DNA of 64,000 nt, taken from the NCBI RefSeq assembly GCF_021401135.1, contig NZ_JACBFO010000007.1, positions 87,099-151,098 of the forward strand, given 5' to 3'. Within the stretch, counting starts at the first letter, position 1, and each line of letters opens with the position of its first letter. Of this stretch, positions 53,448 to 62,147 are shown piece by piece. Source of the stretch: Azonexus sp. R2A61. GTDB taxonomy: Bacteria; Pseudomonadota; Gammaproteobacteria; Burkholderiales; Rhodocyclaceae. The notes below the pieces were generated by a model. That model saw only the letters and a program-made list of their open reading frames with translations. It did no database searches and was not told the DNA's origin. The position numbers and the translations under genes are program-made.

Positions 53448-54380
53448 GTGAGCCAGCACGACGCCCCGATCGACTACCTGGCGCGCACCCGCGCCTGGTA
53501 TCTGGCGCTCGGCTACGACAAGCCCTACGTCTGGGCCCGGCACGACGACGCGCCGTTTTTTGCCCTGAAAAAGCCGTTGACCGCAACGACCGTCGCCCTG
53601 GTCACCACCGCCGCGCCGTACCGGCCGGAGCACGGCGACCAGGGCCCGGGCGCCCCCTACAACGCCGCCGCCAAGTTCTGGCAGGTCTATTCCGGCGACA
53701 GCGCCATCGACCACGACCTGCGCATCGCCCATGTCGCCATCGACCGCCAGCACACGACGATGCGCGACAGCGCCTGCTGGTTCCCGCTGCCCCGGCTGCG
53801 GGCACTGGCGGCGCGCGGCGCGCTGCGACTGGCGCCGCGCTTCCACGGTTTTCCGACCAACCGCAGCCAGCGCCAGACGATGGAGGTCGATGCGCCGGAA
53901 CTGCTCGCCCGCTGCCGCGCCGACGGCGTCGAGGCGGCGCTGCTCGTCGCCAACTGCCCGGTCTGCCACCAGAGTCTGGCGCTGGCCGCCCGCCATCTCG
54001 AAGCCCACGGCATCGCCACCGTCGTCCTCGGCTGCGCCCGCGACGTGGTCGAACGGGTCGGCGTGCCGCGCTTCCTGTTTTCCGATTTCCCGCTCGGCAA
54101 TGCTGCCGGCAGGCCGCATGACCCGGCCGCCCAGGAATTGACGCTGCTGCTCGCGCTGAACCTGCTGGGCGAGGCCGCGGCGCCGCGTACCACCTGGCAG
54201 TCGCCGCTGCGCTGGCCCGGCCCGGCCGACTGGAAACTCGATTACGCCAACCCCGAGCGCATCGCCGCCGACCAACTAGCGCGTCTGCGCGACGACGCCG
54301 AAGCCGCCCGCCTGGCCGCCCGCGCCCAGCGCGAGGCCACGCTCGGCCAGACCGACCAACCTGCTTTCTGCAGCCTCTGA
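53448..54380 (+). CDS. glycine/sarcosine/betaine reductase selenoprotein B (GrdB)-like protein
   Basis: 310 residues from GTG 53448, 7 bases after the TctC stop. N-terminus YLARTRAWYLALGYDKPYVW and LTATTVALVTTAAP, then VEAALLVANCPVCHQSLALA with a CxxC pair. The overall layout resembles GrdB/PrdB-type reductases, but there is no selenocysteine codon and no GrdA/GrdC genes nearby, so the classical glycine-reductase complex is excluded. The C-terminal tail is charged (AARLAARAQREATLG). Enzymatic role in this aerobic-looking island is unknown. Confidence 0.65.
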   Translation: MSQHDAPIDYLARTRAWYLALGYDKPYVWARHDDAPFFALKKPLTATTVALVTTAAPYRPEHGDQGPGAPYNAAAKFWQVYSGDSAIDHDLRIAHVAIDRQHTTMRDSACWFPLPRLRALAARGALRLAPRFHGFPTNRSQRQTMEVDAPELLARCRADGVEAALLVANCPVCHQSLALAARHLEAHGIATVVLGCARDVVERVGVPRFLFSDFPLGNAAGRPHDPAAQELTLLLALNLLGEAAAPRTTWQSPLRWPGPADWKLDYANPERIAADQLARLRDDAEAARLAARAQREATLGQTDQPAFCSL

Positions 54381-54395
54381 CCCCCAGGAAAACCC

Positions 54396-55136
54396 ATGCC
54401 CGAAGTGCTTTACGAATCCCGCGACGGCGTCGCCGAAATCACCATCGACCGCGCCGACAAATACAACGTCCTGACCCACGAGGTGGTCGCCGAACTGCGC
54501 CTGGCCTGGGAACGTTTCAACGCCAGCCCGGAAGATCGCGTCGCCATCCTCAAGGCCAGCGGCAGCAAGGCCTTCACCGCCGGCGCCAACCTGCGCGACA
54601 TTCCCCATGACCTGTGGCGCGCCATCCCTGGCGCCGGCATTGCGGTGGACAAGCCGATCATCGCCGTCACCGCCGGCCTGGTCGTCGGCGGCGGTCTGGT
54701 GCTGGTGCAGTTCGCTGATCTTGCCGTCGCCGCCGACAACAGCGTGTTTTCCTACCCGGAAGCCAAGGTCGGCTTCTCCGGCGGCCTGATCTCGTCGCTC
54801 GCCGCGCGCATCCCGCACAAGGTGGCGATGGAGTTGCTGCTGGTTGGCGGCAACATCGATGCCCGGCGCGCCTACGAGGTCGGCCTGGTCAATCGTGTCG
54901 TCCCGCTCGGCGAGGAACTGGCGACGGCCCGCACCCTGGCCGCGCAACTCGCCGCCAACGCGCCGCTGGTGCTCAGCCTGTTGAAGCGCTTCGTCGGCCA
55001 GACCCTGGCCAAGGGACCGACCGAACTCGCCGCCAACGCCCGCGCCGCGATCGAGACGATCAACACCTCGGCCGACTTCGTCGAGGGCATCACCGCATTC
55101 ACCGAGAAACGCCCGCCGGTGTTTTCCGGCCACTGA
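54396..55136 (+). CDS. enoyl-CoA hydratase/isomerase family protein
   Basis: 246 residues. Crotonase fold: KAFTAGANLRDIPHD (first oxyanion-hole region), TAGLVVGGGLVLVQFADLAV and FSYPEAKVGFSGGL (second). Glu at the usual catalytic position is replaced or shifted (VGFSGGLISSLAARI), so specificity is uncertain. It would act on a CoA ester made by the PaaK-like ligase. Lies between the GrdB-like and third TctC genes. Confidence 0.87.
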   Translation: MPEVLYESRDGVAEITIDRADKYNVLTHEVVAELRLAWERFNASPEDRVAILKASGSKAFTAGANLRDIPHDLWRAIPGAGIAVDKPIIAVTAGLVVGGGLVLVQFADLAVAADNSVFSYPEAKVGFSGGLISSLAARIPHKVAMELLLVGGNIDARRAYEVGLVNRVVPLGEELATARTLAAQLAANAPLVLSLLKRFVGQTLAKGPTELAANARAAIETINTSADFVEGITAFTEKRPPVFSGH

Positions 55137-55152
55137 CCCCGGGAGACAAATC

Positions 55153-56118
55153 ATGTCCTTTTTTTCCATCCGCAGCCTGTTGACCGCAAGTTTACTGGCG
55201 CTGGCAGCACCGGTTTTCGCCGATGGCTATCCGCAACGAGCCGTCAAGCTGGTCGTCCCCTTTCCGCCAGGCGGCACCGCCGACGTTCTGGCCAGATTGA
55301 TTTCCGAACGCCTGTCGGCCGCCCTGGGCCAGCCTGTCGTGATCGAGAACAAGGGTGGTGCAGGCGGCGTGGTGGGCACCTTGGCAGTCGCCCGCGCCAC
55401 CGCCGACGGCTACACCGCGCTGCTGACGACGACCGCCGTCGCGGTCAGCCCCAGCCTCAACCCGGCCGCCGGCTACGACGCCGAGAAGGACCTGACCCCG
55501 GTAATTAACGTCGCCGCCAGCCCGAACATCCTGCTGGCGACACCCGGTCTAGGCGCCAAAACGCTGCCGGAAGCCATCGCCAAGGCCAGATCGGGCAAAC
55601 TCAACTACGGCACGCCGGGCGCCGGCACCACACCTCACCTGTCGGCCGAATACCTGTTCGGGACGCTGGCCGGCGTGACGGTCACCCACGTGCCGTACAA
55701 GGGCGGCGGCCCGGCGCTGATCGCCGGCATTGGCGGCGAAGTCGAGTTCGTGTCGATCCCGCTGCCGCCGGCCGTGCCGCACGTGAAAGCCGGCAAGCTG
55801 GTGGCACTGGCGGTTACCGGTGCAACACGCAGCCCGGTGCTGCCGCAGGTGCCGACGGTAGCCGAATCCGGCTTTCCCGGTTTCGAGGATGCCACCTGGG
55901 TCGGCCTCTTCCTGCCGGCCGGCGCGCCGGCCGAGGCGGTCAAGCGGCTGAATGGCGAGATCGAGAAGATCCTCGCCCGCCCGGAAGTCCGCGAACAACT
56001 CGCAGCCATCGGCTACGAGCCGGTCGGCGGTTCGCCGGCCAGGTTCGGCGCCTACCTGAAGCAGGAAGTCGCCAAGTGGCAGCGCGTCGTCAAGGCGACC
56101 GGGATCAAGGCCGAATGA
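55153..56118 (+). CDS. Bug/TctC-family solute-binding protein 3
   Basis: 321 residues, signal peptide [20 protein letters not shown] (cut after VFA), then [40 protein letters not shown] and [17 protein letters not shown]. The 3' end overlaps the next gene by 4 bp. Different ligand-loop sequence from receptors 2 and 4 suggests a different acid. Confidence 0.9.
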   Translation: MSFFSIRSLLTASLLALAAPVFADGYPQRAVKLVVPFPPGGTADVLARLISERLSAALGQPVVIENKGGAGGVVGTLAVARATADGYTALLTTTAVAVSPSLNPAAGYDAEKDLTPVINVAASPNILLATPGLGAKTLPEAIAKARSGKLNYGTPGAGTTPHLSAEYLFGTLAGVTVTHVPYKGGGPALIAGIGGEVEFVSIPLPPAVPHVKAGKLVALAVTGATRSPVLPQVPTVAESGFPGFEDATWVGLFLPAGAPAEAVKRLNGEIEKILARPEVREQLAAIGYEPVGGSPARFGAYLKQEVAKWQRVVKATGIKAE

Positions 56119-57044
56119 GCGCCGACGGCTTCCACGGCGTCTTTCCCTACCTGGTGTCGCCGGTCGACGCGGCCGGACGGGTGAAAAGCGCCGTCCTCGC
56201 CCGCTTGTGCGACGACCTGATCGCGGCCGGCGTACACGGCCTGTCGCCGCTCGGTTCGACCGGCGAGTTCGCCTACCTGAACTGGGCGCAGAAGAAACGC
56301 ATCGTCGAGGTCGTCGTCGACGCGGCGGCCGGCCGGGTGCCGGTGGTGCCCGGCGTCGCCGCCAGCACGACCGCCGACGCGGTGCGCCAGGCGAAGGAAT
56401 TCGCGGCGCTCGGCTGCGCCGGCATCCTGGCCATCCTGGAAGCCTATTTCCCGCTCGACGACGAGGCCATCCACGATTACTTCGCGGCCATCGCCGGCGC
56501 CACCGACCTGCCGGTCGTGCTGTACACCAACTCGACCTTCCAGCGCGCCGACCTCAGCCTGCCGGTCATCGAGCGGCTGTCGCGGCTGCCGACGGTGCGC
56601 TACCTCAAGGACGCTTCGCCGAACACCGGCCGGCTGCTTTCCATCCTCGAGCGCACGGAAGGCCGCATCGAGGTCTTCGCCGCCTCCGCGCACATCCCCG
56701 CCGCCGTCATGCTGATCGGCGGCCGCGGCTGGATGGCCGGTCCAGCCTGCCTGGCGCCGCGGCAGAGCGTCGCGCTCTACGATTTTTGCCGACGCGGCGA
56801 GTGGACCGCGGCGATGGACCTGCAACGCCGCCTGTGGCGCCTCAACCAGGCCTTCGCCAAATACAACCTCGCCGCCTGCATCAAGGGCGGCCTGGCGCTG
56901 CAGGGCTACGCGGTCGGCGACCCGCTGCCGCCGCAGAAGGCGCTGTCCGCCAGCGGACGCGAAGACGTGCGGCAGTTGCTGACGCAACTGACCGAATTTC
57001 CATCATCCATTCACCAAAGACCATCACAGGGAGAAAACCCATGA
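56115..57044 (+). CDS. dihydrodipicolinate synthase/NAL-family aldolase
   Basis: 309 residues, TIM-barrel class I lyase. [20 protein letters not shown] binds the pyruvate carboxyl; the Schiff-base Lys is in [10 protein letters not shown] (about 162). The usual Y-N-x-P is VLYTNSTFQ. True DapA would be a housekeeping gene; its position in this island, overlapping TctC genes on both sides, argues for a catabolic 2-keto-acid aldolase. Substrate unknown. Confidence 0.83.
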   Translation: MSADGFHGVFPYLVSPVDAAGRVKSAVLARLCDDLIAAGVHGLSPLGSTGEFAYLNWAQKKRIVEVVVDAAAGRVPVVPGVAASTTADAVRQAKEFAALGCAGILAILEAYFPLDDEAIHDYFAAIAGATDLPVVLYTNSTFQRADLSLPVIERLSRLPTVRYLKDASPNTGRLLSILERTEGRIEVFAASAHIPAAVMLIGGRGWMAGPACLAPRQSVALYDFCRRGEWTAAMDLQRRLWRLNQAFAKYNLAACIKGGLALQGYAVGDPLPPQKALSASGREDVRQLLTQLTEFPSSIHQRPSQGENP

Positions 57045-58027
57045 CCCATCGTCCGCTATCCCATCTCCTCGGCGCCTTCCTGGCCGTCGGCTCGCTGCTC
57101 GCCGCGGCCCCGGCCTTCGCCGCCGATCCGTGGCCGAGCAAGCCGTTCAAGCTGATCGTCCCCTTCCCGCCGGGCGGCGCCGCCGACACCGTCGGCCGCC
57201 TGTACGCGGAGAAGCTGTCGCTGGTGTTCAAGCAACCGGTGGTCGTCGAGAACAAGCCGGGCGCCGGCACTGCCATCGCCGCCGAGGCCGCGGCCAAGGC
57301 GGCGCCGGACGGCTATACGCTGTCGCTGGCGCCGGCCGGGCAGTTGACCGTGCTGCCGCACCTGAACAAGGCGATTCCCTACGATCCGTTCCGCGATTTC
57401 GCGCCGGTCTCCATCGTTGCCTCGGTGCCCTACGTGATCGGCGCCAGCGCCGTCACGCCGGCCCACAACGTCAAGGAACTGATCGCCGCCGCCAAGAAGG
57501 CGCCGGGCAAGCTGACCTATTCCTCGTGCGGCAACGGCACGCTGTGCCACCTGTCCGGCGAACTGTTCAAGAACCTGACCGGCACCGACCTGTTGCACGT
57601 GCCGTACAAGGGCAGCGCGCCGGCCGTCACCGCCCTGCTCGGCAACGAGGTCGACCTGGCCTTCGACACCCTGACCGTGCTGGCGCCGCAGATCAAGGCC
57701 GGCAAGGTCAAGGGCCTGGTGATTTCCGGCAAGGAGCGCTCGCCGCTGATCCCGGACGTGCCGAGCGCCAGCGAAGCCGGCCTGCCGCAGTTCGACGTCA
57801 ATTCGTGGTTCGGCATCGTGGTGCCGGCAGCCACGCCGAAAGACATCGTGACGCGCTTGAACCAGGAACTGGTGCGCATTGCCCAATCGCCGGAAACCCG
57901 CGAGCGTTTGAGTCGCGGCGGCCTGGACGCGGTGCATACGACGCCCGACGCGTTCACCAAAACGATCCGCGACGACTACGCCCGCTGGGGCAAGATCGTC
58001 CAGGCGTCCGGTGCCAAGCTGGATTGA
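57041..58027 (+). CDS. Bug/TctC-family solute-binding protein 4
   Basis: 328 residues, signal peptide [20 protein letters not shown], then [40 protein letters not shown] and [21 protein letters not shown] Cys pair appears in [14 protein letters not shown], absent in the other three. Start overlaps the aldolase stop (ATGA). Near paralogue of receptor 2. Confidence 0.9.
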   Translation: MTHRPLSHLLGAFLAVGSLLAAAPAFAADPWPSKPFKLIVPFPPGGAADTVGRLYAEKLSLVFKQPVVVENKPGAGTAIAAEAAAKAAPDGYTLSLAPAGQLTVLPHLNKAIPYDPFRDFAPVSIVASVPYVIGASAVTPAHNVKELIAAAKKAPGKLTYSSCGNGTLCHLSGELFKNLTGTDLLHVPYKGSAPAVTALLGNEVDLAFDTLTVLAPQIKAGKVKGLVISGKERSPLIPDVPSASEAGLPQFDVNSWFGIVVPAATPKDIVTRLNQELVRIAQSPETRERLSRGGLDAVHTTPDAFTKTIRDDYARWGKIVQASGAKLD

Positions 58028-58037
58028 GGAGACTGTC

Positions 58038-58808
58038 ATGAATGCACCCGCAGACCAGGCGGTCGACCAGGCTGCACTGCACCAGGCCCGCGTCGATCTC
58101 GCCGCCGCGTGCCGGCTGGTCGCGCTGTTCGGCTGGACCGACCTGCTCGCCACCCACCTGTCGATCCGCGTTCCCGGCCGCCACGACCGTTACTTGATCA
58201 ACCCGCTCGGCGTCCTGTTCGAGGAAGTCACCGCCTCGTCCATCCTCGAGGTCGATCTCGACGGCCAGGTGGTGGCCGGCGACGGCGACCTCAACCCGGC
58301 CGGCATCGTCATCCACGGCGCCATCCACGCCAACGTCGAGCATGCCGCGGCGGTGGTGCATCTGCACAGCCGCGATGGCGTCGCCGTCTCCTGCCAGGAA
58401 GGCGGCCTGCTGCCGCTGACCCAGATGGCGCTGATGGTGCTCGGCGACGTTGCCTACCACGACTTCCAGGGCGTCGTTCTCGACGAGGCGGAGCGCGACT
58501 CCATCCTCGCCGACGTCGGCGACAAGCCGATCCTGATCCTGCGCAACCACGGCACGCTGGCGGTCGGCCGCAACATGGGCGAAGCTTTCGCCCGTATCTG
58601 GCGGCTCGAACGAGCCTGCCGCTTCCAGCTTGCCGCCCAGTCGGCCGGCGTGCCGCTGCGCACGCCATCGCCGGAAGTGATCGAGCGGACGCTCGAACAG
58701 GGGCGCCAGATCTACGGCACACAGGCCAGCTTCTTTCCCTCCGGCAAGCGGGAATGGGCCGCGCTGCTGCGCCGGCTCGACCGCGAATTGCCGGGCTACC
58801 GCAATTGA
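58038..58808 (+). CDS. class II aldolase/adducin family protein
   Basis: 256 residues. Zinc-binding region HGAIHANVEHAAAVVHLHSR (His of HLHS) and ILRNHGTLAVGRNMGEAFAR. N-terminal ACRLVALFGWTDLLATHLSI is typical. Members act as aldolases, epimerases or decarboxylases on hydroxy acids. It starts at ATG 58038 with a GGAGA site, 10 bp after TctC 4, and its stop overlaps the next gene (TTGA). Confidence 0.86.
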   Translation: MNAPADQAVDQAALHQARVDLAAACRLVALFGWTDLLATHLSIRVPGRHDRYLINPLGVLFEEVTASSILEVDLDGQVVAGDGDLNPAGIVIHGAIHANVEHAAAVVHLHSRDGVAVSCQEGGLLPLTQMALMVLGDVAYHDFQGVVLDEAERDSILADVGDKPILILRNHGTLAVGRNMGEAFARIWRLERACRFQLAAQSAGVPLRTPSPEVIERTLEQGRQIYGTQASFFPSGKREWAALLRRLDRELPGYRN

Positions 58809-59800
58809 GCGCACTGCCGAACACTGCGGCGCCCCGCATTGCCGTCTTCGGTGCCGGCGCCATCGGCCTCTACCTGAGCAGCCGGCTGCTGGCCGCCGGC
58901 CTGCCGGTGACGCTGGTCAACCGCCCGGGCAGCCCCCTGCCTTTGCCGCTCACCGTCGAGGACGGTGAACGGTCGGTCGTGCACACCGATTTTCCGGTGC
59001 TGGCGGCCGACCGGCCAAAGGTTCACGATTTCGTCATCGTCACGATCAAGGCTCAGGAACTGCCCGCCGCCTGGCCGCAGATCCGACCCTGGCTGGGCGA
59101 ATCCGGGCAACTGGTCGTCGCCCAGAACGGCCTGCCGTGGTGGTTCCTGCATCGTCTCGACGCTGGCAGCGTACTCCGCGCCGCCGACCCCGACGGCCGG
59201 CTGCTGCGCGGGATCGACCTGGCCCGGACGATCGCCTGCGTCATCCACAAGTCGGTCGACCGCATCGCGCCCGACCATGTCCGCGCCTTTGCCGTGCCCG
59301 GCGACCGCTTCGTCTTCGGTCGACCGCTCGTCAGCGATGAAAATGCCGCCGATGTTGCGGTCGACCGCCTGATCGCGGCATTTTCCGCTGCCGGGCTGAA
59401 GGCCGAAAGCGGCGGCGACATCGCCGGCGCGATCTGGGACAAGCTGCTCGGCAACGTCGTGCTCAATCCGTTGTCGGCCATCAGCGGCCTCGACATGGCG
59501 GCACTGCTTGCCGACCCGGCGCACTACCGGACCATCGTTGCCGGCATGCGCGAGGCGCAGGCCGTCGCGCTGGCCAACGGTCTGCCGGCCGGCCGCCCGC
59601 CGGAAGAACGGCTGGCGCGTACCGCCCAGGTCGCCGCCAGCGGCCATTTCCGCACCTCGATGCTGCAGGACCGCCGCGCCGGCAAAGCCCTGGAACTCGA
59701 ACCCATCGTCGGCGCCGTGCTGGAACTGGCTCGTCGCCGCGCAGTACCCACCCCCACGCTGGCCCGGCTGTACGCCGAAGCCGGCCAACTTTCCCCCTGA
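58805..59800 (+). CDS. ketopantoate reductase (ApbA/PanE)-family oxidoreductase
   Basis: 331 residues. NADP-binding IAVFGAGAIGLYLSSRLLAA at the N-terminus, TIKAQELPAAW, and catalytic Lys in WDKLLGNVVLNPLSAISG. Start TTG 58805 overlaps the aldolase stop by 4 bp, matching the tight packing around it. In a catabolic island it likely reduces or oxidises a 2-keto/hydroxy acid rather than making pantoate. It contains the GCGGTCGACCGC palindrome at 59357. Confidence 0.86.
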   Translation: MSALPNTAAPRIAVFGAGAIGLYLSSRLLAAGLPVTLVNRPGSPLPLPLTVEDGERSVVHTDFPVLAADRPKVHDFVIVTIKAQELPAAWPQIRPWLGESGQLVVAQNGLPWWFLHRLDAGSVLRAADPDGRLLRGIDLARTIACVIHKSVDRIAPDHVRAFAVPGDRFVFGRPLVSDENAADVAVDRLIAAFSAAGLKAESGGDIAGAIWDKLLGNVVLNPLSAISGLDMAALLADPAHYRTIVAGMREAQAVALANGLPAGRPPEERLARTAQVAASGHFRTSMLQDRRAGKALELEPIVGAVLELARRRAVPTPTLARLYAEAGQLSP

Positions 59801-59817
59801 CTTCTGGAGCCACAACC

Positions 59818-60390
59818 ATGAGCACCGAAAAACTCCTGACTTTCGTACAAGGCATCACCCGCCTGCTCGACAGCCACCCGGACGAAGCGACCATCCTCAG
59901 CCAGGGCCAGCCGCTGCTCGCCGAACTGGTGGCCAGCGACGACTGGCTGCCCGAACAATTCGCCCAGCCGCACCCGCAGTACTACCAGCAGTACCTGCTC
60001 TACGCCGATCCGCTCGACCGCCTGTCGATCGTCAGCTTCGTCTGGGGTCCGGGCCAGAAAACGCCGGTGCACGACCACCTGACCTGGGGCCTGGTCGGCG
60101 CCCTGCGCGGCCGCGAGCGGGAAACCAGCTATGAAAAACAGGCCGACGGCAGCTACCGGGAAACTGGTACCGCCTACCTGGCGCCCGGCCAGACCACTGC
60201 CGTCTCGCCGACCATCGGCGACGTGCACGAAGTCGCCAACGATCTCGCCGACGCGGTGTCGATCAGCATCCACGTCTATGGCCGCAACATCGGCCGCGTC
60301 CAGCGCCACGTTTTCGATCCGGCGACCGGTGCCGAAAAATCCTTCGTTTCGGGCTACGCTAGCGCCGTTGTCCCCAACCTGTGGAGCTGA
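59818..60390 (+). CDS. thiol dioxygenase, 3-mercaptopropionate dioxygenase-like
   Basis: 190-residue cupin that oxidises a thiol to a sulfinate with O2 and Fe(II). His85 and His87 in KTPVHDHLTWG and His137 in GDVHEVAN form the three-His site; the Ser-His-Tyr triad is seen in SISIHVYG (S150, H152, Y154). HDHxxWGxxGxLxG-E is closer to bacterial 3-mercaptopropionate dioxygenases than to animal-type CDO. It directly precedes the multi-rhodanese gene (3 bp gap), linking the island to organosulfur. Exact thiol unproven. Confidence 0.87.
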   Translation: MSTEKLLTFVQGITRLLDSHPDEATILSQGQPLLAELVASDDWLPEQFAQPHPQYYQQYLLYADPLDRLSIVSFVWGPGQKTPVHDHLTWGLVGALRGRERETSYEKQADGSYRETGTAYLAPGQTTAVSPTIGDVHEVANDLADAVSISIHVYGRNIGRVQRHVFDPATGAEKSFVSGYASAVVPNLWS

Positions 60391-60393
60391 ACG

Positions 60394-61989
60394 ATGGCCG
60401 CTGAGATTCGCCGGGCCGACTATGCCGAAGTCCGTGCCGCGCTGCTCGACAAGCGCGAGATCGCGCTGCTCGACGTGCGCGAGGAAGACCCGCACGCCCA
60501 GTCGCATCCGCTCTTTGCCGCCAACTTCCCGCTCGGCCGCATCGAGCTCAACGCCTGGGCGACGCTGCCGCGCCGCGACGTGCCCATCGTCACGCTCGAC
60601 GACGGCGACGAGCAGGCCGCCGAAGCTGCCGCCCGCAAACTCATCGAACTCGGCTACAGCGACGTCGCCGTCTTTCGCGGCGGCGTGGCCGGCTGGGCGG
60701 CGGCCGGCGGCGAGCTGTTCCGCGACGTGAACGTACCGAGCAAGGCCTTCGGCGAACTGGTCGAGGCACGGCGGCACACGCCCTCGTTCTCGGCCGAGGA
60801 AGTGCAGGCCCTGCTCGACCGGAACGCCGACGTGGTCGTCGTCGACGTGCGCCGCTTCGACGAATACCGGACCATGAACATCCCCGGTTCGACCAGCGTG
60901 CCCGGTGCCGAACTGGTGCTGCGCGTGCCGGCGCTGGCGCCGAATCCGCAGACGCAGGTCATCGTCAATTGCGCCGGCCGCACACGCAGCATCATCGGCA
61001 CCCAGTCGCTGGTCAACGCCGGCCTGCCCAACCCGGTCGCCGCACTGCGCAACGGCACCATCGGCTGGACGCTGGCCGGCCAGACGCTGCAGCATGGGCA
61101 AAATCGCCGCTTTCCTGCGGTCGACCGCAAAAATGCGCAAAAAGCCGCAGCCGCCGCCCGTCAGGTCGCCGACCGGGCCGGCGTCAGGCGCGCCAGCTGG
61201 GCCGACGTCCAGGCCTGGCAAGGGCAGCAGGGGCGCACCACCTACTTCTTCGACGTCCGCGACCCGGCCGAATACGAAGCCGGCCACCTGCCCGGCTTCC
61301 GCTCGGTGGCCGGCGGTCAACTGGTCCAGGAAACGGAAATGGTCGCCCCGGTGCGCGGCGCCCGCCTCGTGCTCGCCGACGACCTCGGTGTCCGCGCCGA
61401 GATGAGCGCCTCCTGGCTGGCCCAGATGAACTGGGAAGTCCATGTGCTCGATGCTGCGGTCGACCTGCCGGCCTTCAGCGAAACCGGCCCGTGGCAAACG
61501 CCCTTCCCGCCGACGCCGGCCGCGCCGCTGATTGCGCCTGCCGAGCTGGCCGCCCTGCTCGATGTGCCCGACGAAGTCGCCGTGCTCGACCTGACGCAGC
61601 ACGCCAACTACCTGCGCGGCCACATTCCCGGCGCCTGGTACGCGCTGCGCTCGCAGATCGCCGACGCGCTGGCGCAGATCCCGCCGGCCCGCCGCTACGT
61701 GCTGACCTGCGCCAGCAGCCGGCTGGCCCTATACGCCCACGCCGAGATCCAGGCCCTGGTCGACGTGCCGGTCGTCGTGCTCGACGGCGGCAACGCCGCC
61801 TGGCAGGCCGCCGGCCTGGCGCTGGAAACCGGCCCGACCCGCCTCGCCTCGCCGCCCATCGACCGCTACCGCCGCCCCTACGAAGGCACCGACAACGCCA
61901 AGGAAGCGATGCAGGCCTATCTCGACTGGGAGTTCGGCCTGGTCGAGCAACTGGGGCGCGACGGCACGCACGGTTTTTTCGTGATCTGA
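60394..61989 (+). CDS. four-domain rhodanese-like protein
   Basis: 531 residues with four rhodanese modules: about 1-115, 130-235, 262-365 and 378-482. Active-site cysteines occur in the second (VNCAGRTRS, Cys193) and fourth (LTCASSRLA, Cys439). The first (VTLDDGDEQ) and third (VLADDLGVR) have Asp instead, so they are likely structural. The linker 2-3 is encoded by the TGCGGTCGACCGCA palindrome (PAVDRK). It follows the thiol dioxygenase by 3 bp and may detoxify or transfer sulfane sulfur/thiosulfate from the same pathway. Confidence 0.9.
   Translation: MAAEIRRADYAEVRAALLDKREIALLDVREEDPHAQSHPLFAANFPLGRIELNAWATLPRRDVPIVTLDDGDEQAAEAAARKLIELGYSDVAVFRGGVAGWAAAGGELFRDVNVPSKAFGELVEARRHTPSFSAEEVQALLDRNADVVVVDVRRFDEYRTMNIPGSTSVPGAELVLRVPALAPNPQTQVIVNCAGRTRSIIGTQSLVNAGLPNPVAALRNGTIGWTLAGQTLQHGQNRRFPAVDRKNAQKAAAAARQVADRAGVRRASWADVQAWQGQQGRTTYFFDVRDPAEYEAGHLPGFRSVAGGQLVQETEMVAPVRGARLVLADDLGVRAEMSASWLAQMNWEVHVLDAAVDLPAFSETGPWQTPFPPTPAAPLIAPAELAALLDVPDEVAVLDLTQHANYLRGHIPGAWYALRSQIADALAQIPPARRYVLTCASSRLALYAHAEIQALVDVPVVVLDGGNAAWQAAGLALETGPTRLASPPIDRYRRPYEGTDNAKEAMQAYLDWEFGLVEQLGRDGTHGFFVI
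61116..61129. repeat. palindrome TGCGGTCGACCGCA inside the rhodanese gene
   Basis: Perfect 14-bp palindrome encoding part of the linker between rhodanese domains 2 and 3; identical to 46147-46160. Confidence 0.85.
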
Positions 61990-62008
61990 TCGCGAACATC
62001 CTCCAGGC

Positions 62009-62043
62009 AAAAAAATGCCCGCCGCGGAAATCCGGGGCGGGCA
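62009..62043 (-). terminator. terminator of the 4Fe-4S membrane protein gene
   Basis: TGCCCGCC (62016-62023) pairs with GGCGGGCA (62036-62043); on the minus strand a run of seven T follows. It lies beyond the convergent minus-strand gene and also sits 20 bases after the rhodanese stop, but without a T-run on plus. Confidence 0.75.
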
Positions 62044-62147
62044 AATACGCAAACGCGCATGGAGAGAGATGACATGAAGGCCGCAGCCAGTCCTCAATGT
62101 AATGGTCGGCTCCCCCGGGCAAAACGATTTTGAATTGATAAGCTATT

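Noticed and set aside
53448..54380. Selenocysteine insertion in the GrdB-like gene
   Set aside because: No in-frame UGA; the motif is an ordinary Cys-Pro-Val-Cys.
56115..57044. Housekeeping dapA for lysine synthesis
   Set aside because: Its context is wholly within the Bug/TctC catabolic island with overlaps to two receptor genes; the YNxP motif is altered, so a catabolic aldolase is more likely.
62009..62043. Terminator for the plus-strand rhodanese operon
   Set aside because: The T-run follows the hairpin only on the minus strand, so it was assigned to the convergent gene.
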